A stretch of 9,682 bases of DNA from positions 1 to 9,682 of the forward strand of contig CAMPKU010000178.1 in the NCBI GenBank assembly GCA_946887385.1, read 5' to 3'. Source of the stretch: an uncultured Gammaproteobacteria bacterium. Lineage in GTDB: Bacteria; Pseudomonadota; Gammaproteobacteria; Rariloculales; Rariloculaceae. Positions 6,332-9,682 of this stretch are shown in pieces. The translations under genes and the position numbers were made by a program. Numbering within the stretch: position 1 is the first letter of the stretch; every line of letters begins with the position of its first letter. The notes below the pieces were generated by a model. The model saw nothing but the letters and a program-made list of their open reading frames with translations. It did not search any database and had not been told where the DNA came from.

Positions 6332-6738
6332 GCGGCGTGCCTAACCGCGAGCAAGGGTTCTCGCTCGTCGCGGCGATCTTCTTGCTCGTCGTGCTGGCCG
6401 GCCTCGGCGCGTATGCGGTACGGCTCAATACGCTGCAGCAGCAAACCGTGACGGCCGGCTTGCGCGCTGCGCAAGCGTTCGAAGCCGCGCGCACGGGCGC
6501 CGCCTGGGCCGCTTACCGCGCCGTGAGCTTGGGCGCCTGTGCGGCCGGCACGCTGAACCTCACCGAAGGCGCGAGCGCCGGCTTTCGAGTCTCGGTGCAA
6601 TGCACGCAGAGCACTCATGTAGAGGGCGCCACGACGGTGCGCGTATTCGTCCTCGACGTGCGGGCCGAGGCCGGCGCTTACGGCGGGCCAGACTACGTGT
6701 CGCGCCGGCTGCAAACCAAAGTCACGGACGCGGTGTAG
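6328..6738 (+). CDS. mshP: MSHA minor prepilin-like MshP
   Basis: This is a prepilin-like protein of 136 residues, overlapping the mshO stop by 4 bases. The leader MSGVPNREQG is followed by a cleavage point at G10/F11 and a hydrophobic helix FSLVAAIFLLVVLAGLGAYAV. Mature position 5 is Ala, not Glu. This absence is typical of MshP and of PilX/GspK-type tip subunits, so it does not indicate a broken gene. The helix continues RLNTLQQQTVTAGLRAAQAFEAARTGAAWAAY, a pattern shared with MshP and PilX proteins. Two Cys occur in the C-terminal half (in LGACAAG and VQCTQS). It ends 3 bases before mshQ. By family comparison it could sit at the very tip of the MSHA fibre; this is inference. Confidence 0.88.
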   Translation: MSGVPNREQGFSLVAAIFLLVVLAGLGAYAVRLNTLQQQTVTAGLRAAQAFEAARTGAAWAAYRAVSLGACAAGTLNLTEGASAGFRVSVQCTQSTHVEGATTVRVFVLDVRAEAGAYGGPDYVSRRLQTKVTDAV

Positions 6739-6741
6739 CGC

Positions 6742-9672
6742 ATGGCCGCCGCACACAAGCATGAAGATCTCGCGGCGCAGCGCGGCCGCGCGCTCGTGCC
6801 GGCCCTGTGCGTGGCGGCGGCGTGCCTGGTCTCGCTGCCGAGTGGTGCGCAACTGGCTCACCTCGGCGCGGCGGGCCAAGTGGCGCTTTCGTTGAGCTTT
6901 GAAGAGGCGCTGTGGACGAATGGCGCCGGCGAAGCGGCCGACGACGGCCCGTTCGGTCTCGACGGCACCCCCGTGGGCGGCGCCGCCACGGCGAGCGCGA
7001 TGCCGGCTGCCGCCGGCGATCCCGGCACTTGCCGGTACGGCGTGTTTGACGGCGTTACTCAGTACGTCGAGGTGCCCGACAACGCCGCGCTCGACCTTAC
7101 CGATGAGCTCACCGTCGCGGCCTGGGTTTACCTGCGCGCGGCGCCGGCGGAGCTCGACACGATCGTGTCGAAGGACACGAACTACGAGTATCACATCGAC
7201 AGTCAGCGCCGCCTGTATTGGTGGTGGAACGACGCCGACGGCGCCACACGCTCTCTGACGGCGACCACGCAACTGGCGCTGAACGAATGGCACCACGTCG
7301 CCGTCACGTACCGATCCGGCGAGCAGCGCATGTACGTCGACGGCGTCTTGCAAGGCGTAACGGGCGCCTTCACCGGTGCGCTCGCGACGAATGACCTGCC
7401 GCTCTATGTCGGCACGGACTGGAACTTCCTCTCGCGCACGTTCGACGGCTATATCGACGAGGTGCGCGTGGTCGCCAAGGCGTTCACGCCGGTGGAGATA
7501 CAAGCGCTCGAAGCCGAGACGCATCCTTGCGCGCCCGTGCGCTTCACGATCACGCACAGCGCCTTCGGCATCCATTGCGTCGCCGAGACGGTGAGCGTGA
7601 ACGTCGTGGACGCGCTCACGGGCACGCCGCGCCTCGATTACAACACGGCGGTGCAGCTCGACACCCAGAGCGGCTTCGGCACGTGGGCCCGCGTGGCGGG
7701 AAGCGGCACGTTTAACGACGCCACGGCCGACGACGGCTTGGCAACCTACACCTGGCCGCTCGGACAATCGCAAGCCACGTTCACGCTGAGCTATCCGCAA
7801 GGGCCGCCGACAATCGACGTCGACGTGTTCCAGATCAGCAGTACCGGTGTTCGCGACGACGACTCGGAGGGCACGCTCGCGTTCTCGCCGAGCGGCTTCA
7901 CCGTGACCGCCGCGGCGCTCGCGAATCCGCCAACCGGCATCGCGCAATTTGCCAGCCATCAAACGGCCGGCACGGATTTCGTTTTGCATCTCGCCGCGTA
8001 CGGGCAAACGGCGGAGGACCCCGCTTGCGGCATCGTCGAGGGGTACAGCGGCGTGAAGGCGCTGAAGTTCTGGTCGCAATACGTGGACCCGAGCACGGGC
8101 ACGCGGAATGCCACCATCGACGGCGCGGCGGTTGCGGCGGCCGAAGGCGACGCCGGCGCTCAGGACGTCGCATTTTCGCAAGGCCAAGCCGCCGTGGCCG
8201 CGAAGTACAAGGACGTGGGCCGGATTCGCATTTTCATGAAGGACGACGCCGCCGTGAACGCCGAGCTGCCGGCGGGCATCGCGGGCGCGACGGCCAACTT
8301 CGTGGTGCGGCCGTTCGCCTTCGAGCTCAGCGATATCGGCGCCGGCGCGCTCGCCAATCCGCAGGCCGCGGATGCTTCGGGCCCCGTGTTCGTGGCCGCG
8401 GGGGCGCCATTTCGAGCCACCGTGACGGCGCTCGATGCCGAAGGCAGCCCCACGCCGAACTTCGGCCGCGAATCGATCCCGCAAAGCGTGCGGCTCGCGA
8501 CGCAGCTCGTGGCGCCGGCCGGCGGTGCAAGCCCGGCGATCGGCTCGACGATGGGCTTCGGGCCGTTCAGCGGTGGAGAAGCCACGGGCACCGACTTCAC
8601 GTGGAGCGAGGTGGGCATCGTGCGGCTGGTGCCGGGCATCGACGACGGCGACTATCTCACGGCCGGCGACGTTGCGAGCCCGCCGAGCGAGCCTGTCGGC
8701 CGCTTCATTCCGAGCCACTTCAGCGTCGCGTTGAACGCGCCGCTGTTCGCCACGAGCTGCGCTGCGGGCGGCTTCACCTATCAAGGCCAGCCGTTTCATT
8801 ACACCACGGTGCCGGTGATCACGGCGACGGCGGTTGCAGTGAACGGTACCCCGACGACCAACTACGCAGGGCCGTTCTTCAAGCTGTCGAACGCAACGCT
8901 CACCGGACGCACGTACTCGAGCCCCGCGGCCACGCTCGACACCGCGGGGTTGCCCGCGCTCGACCCCGTGATCGGCAGCGGAGGCGCCGGCGTCGCGACG
9001 TTGACGTTCGGCAGCGGCAGCGGCCTCACGTTCGTCAAAGGCGCGCCGCAGGCGCCGTTCGACGCGAATCTCGAGCTCGCGATCAACGTGATCGACGCGG
9101 ACGGTGTCGCGGCGGAGGGCTTAGGGCCGCTCGGCAACCCGGTTGCGTTCGGTTCCGCCAGCGGCATTCCGTTCACCACGGGCGAGGAGATTCGCTACGG
9201 CCGCATCCGCGTCGGCACGGCTGTGGGCTCGGAGCTCGTCGACTTGCCGGTGCCGATGCGTGCCGAGTACTTCGCCGGCCCCGCCGTCGGCTTCGTCGCG
9301 AACGTCGCAGACGTGTGCACCGGGAGCGTTGCGCTCACGTTGCCGCTGCCGAGCTACACGGAGAATTTGAGCCCCGGCGACACCTGCGTGCTCGACTCCG
9401 GCGCGCCCGGCGAGAGCGGAATCGGGTGCGCCGCGCCCGCGGCGCCGCCGCTCCGCTACCGCGAACCGCCGCAGGGCGGGGATTTCAACCTGCGCCTCGC
9501 GGCGCCCGGCGCAGGCAATCAGGGCGGCGTAGGCATTGCGGCGACGGTGCCGGCTTGGCTCAAGTTCGACTGGGATGCCGGCACGGCCGGCGACGAGGAT
9601 CCGACGGGCCAGGCCACCTTCGGCATCTTCGGCGGCGAGCGGCGCGTGATCTACACGCGCGAGATCTACTGA
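6742..9672 (+). CDS. mshQ: MSHA locus protein MshQ: secreted LamG/concanavalin-like domain plus DUF6701 region
   Basis: This large exported protein (976 residues) closes MSHA loci; its exact job is not established and adhesion or surface display is a guess. A probable Sec signal has a hydrophobic core from about residue 18 to 33 (ALVPALCVAAACLVSLPSGA) and cleavage near SGA/Q. Residues about 47-255 form a LamG-like/concanavalin A-like jelly-roll: LSLSFEEALW, YVEVPDNAALDL, LTVAAWVYL, NEWHHVAVTYRSGEQRMYVDG, and FDGYIDEVRVVAKAFTPVEI. A short Ig-like or filamin-like beta region follows (about 265-380). The C-terminal part, about 385-976, matches MshQ/DUF6701 hallmarks: CGIVEGYSGVKALKFW, FVVRPFAFELSDIG, PNFGRES, GRFIPSHFSV, GRIRVGTAVG, and the end GQATFGIFGGERRVIYTREIY. 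The start is 3 bases after mshP with only a weak ribosome site. No transmembrane anchor or sorting signal is visible. Confidence 0.9.
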   Translation: MAAAHKHEDLAAQRGRALVPALCVAAACLVSLPSGAQLAHLGAAGQVALSLSFEEALWTNGAGEAADDGPFGLDGTPVGGAATASAMPAAAGDPGTCRYGVFDGVTQYVEVPDNAALDLTDELTVAAWVYLRAAPAELDTIVSKDTNYEYHIDSQRRLYWWWNDADGATRSLTATTQLALNEWHHVAVTYRSGEQRMYVDGVLQGVTGAFTGALATNDLPLYVGTDWNFLSRTFDGYIDEVRVVAKAFTPVEIQALEAETHPCAPVRFTITHSAFGIHCVAETVSVNVVDALTGTPRLDYNTAVQLDTQSGFGTWARVAGSGTFNDATADDGLATYTWPLGQSQATFTLSYPQGPPTIDVDVFQISSTGVRDDDSEGTLAFSPSGFTVTAAALANPPTGIAQFASHQTAGTDFVLHLAAYGQTAEDPACGIVEGYSGVKALKFWSQYVDPSTGTRNATIDGAAVAAAEGDAGAQDVAFSQGQAAVAAKYKDVGRIRIFMKDDAAVNAELPAGIAGATANFVVRPFAFELSDIGAGALANPQAADASGPVFVAAGAPFRATVTALDAEGSPTPNFGRESIPQSVRLATQLVAPAGGASPAIGSTMGFGPFSGGEATGTDFTWSEVGIVRLVPGIDDGDYLTAGDVASPPSEPVGRFIPSHFSVALNAPLFATSCAAGGFTYQGQPFHYTTVPVITATAVAVNGTPTTNYAGPFFKLSNATLTGRTYSSPAATLDTAGLPALDPVIGSGGAGVATLTFGSGSGLTFVKGAPQAPFDANLELAINVIDADGVAAEGLGPLGNPVAFGSASGIPFTTGEEIRYGRIRVGTAVGSELVDLPVPMRAEYFAGPAVGFVANVADVCTGSVALTLPLPSYTENLSPGDTCVLDSGAPGESGIGCAAPAAPPLRYREPPQGGDFNLRLAAPGAGNQGGVGIAATVPAWLKFDWDAGTAGDEDPTGQATFGIFGGERRVIYTREIY

Positions 9673-9682
9673 CGAGCGTTGC

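Noticed and set aside
6217..8799. An 860-codon open frame on the minus strand opposite mshO, mshP and mshQ
   Set aside because: It is rich in Arg, Ala, His and Gly with no recognisable domain, spans three clear + strand genes and is the usual antisense by-product of high-GC codon bias. The same applies to the long minus frames at 680-2245 and 2514-3986.

Overview
The window is the downstream two thirds of an MSHA-type (mannose-sensitive haemagglutinin) type IV pilus locus. All nine genes lie on the + strand and fill almost the whole window. High GC, GTG starts, tight head-to-tail packing and the MSHA gene set suggest a high-GC Pseudomonadota (gamma- or betaproteobacterium). The sequence alone does not settle the genus.

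Layout: 1-828 is the 3' part of the outer-membrane secretin gene mshL. 833-2635 is mshE, the assembly ATPase, with an N-terminal c-di-GMP-binding type domain. 2646-3872 is mshG, the inner-membrane platform protein. 3873-4002 is a 130-bp gap with a CRP-like palindrome and a candidate promoter. 4003-4458 encodes the main prepilin (mshA-type). 4459-4529 holds a perfect 11-bp hairpin. 4530-6738 is the minor pilin block mshC-mshD-mshO-mshP. 6742-9672 is mshQ, a large secreted protein with a LamG/concanavalin-like domain and a DUF6701-type C-terminal region.

How they work together: MshE powers polymerisation through MshG. The MshA-type pilin forms the fibre, and MshC, MshD, MshO and MshP are prepilin-like minor subunits expected to prime or cap it. 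The fibre leaves through the MshL secretin. MshQ is probably an exported surface or adhesion factor. The machine is probably tuned by c-di-GMP (through MshE) and by a CRP/Vfr/Clp-family regulator (through the 3908-3923 site).

The locus is recognisable rather than a wholly new system. Points worth following up are the candidate class II CRP-type promoter dedicated to the pilin, the hairpin that may set the ratio of major to minor pilin, and a compact gene order without mshM and mshN between mshL and mshE and without mshF after mshG. No RNA genes, mobile elements or CRISPR arrays were seen.
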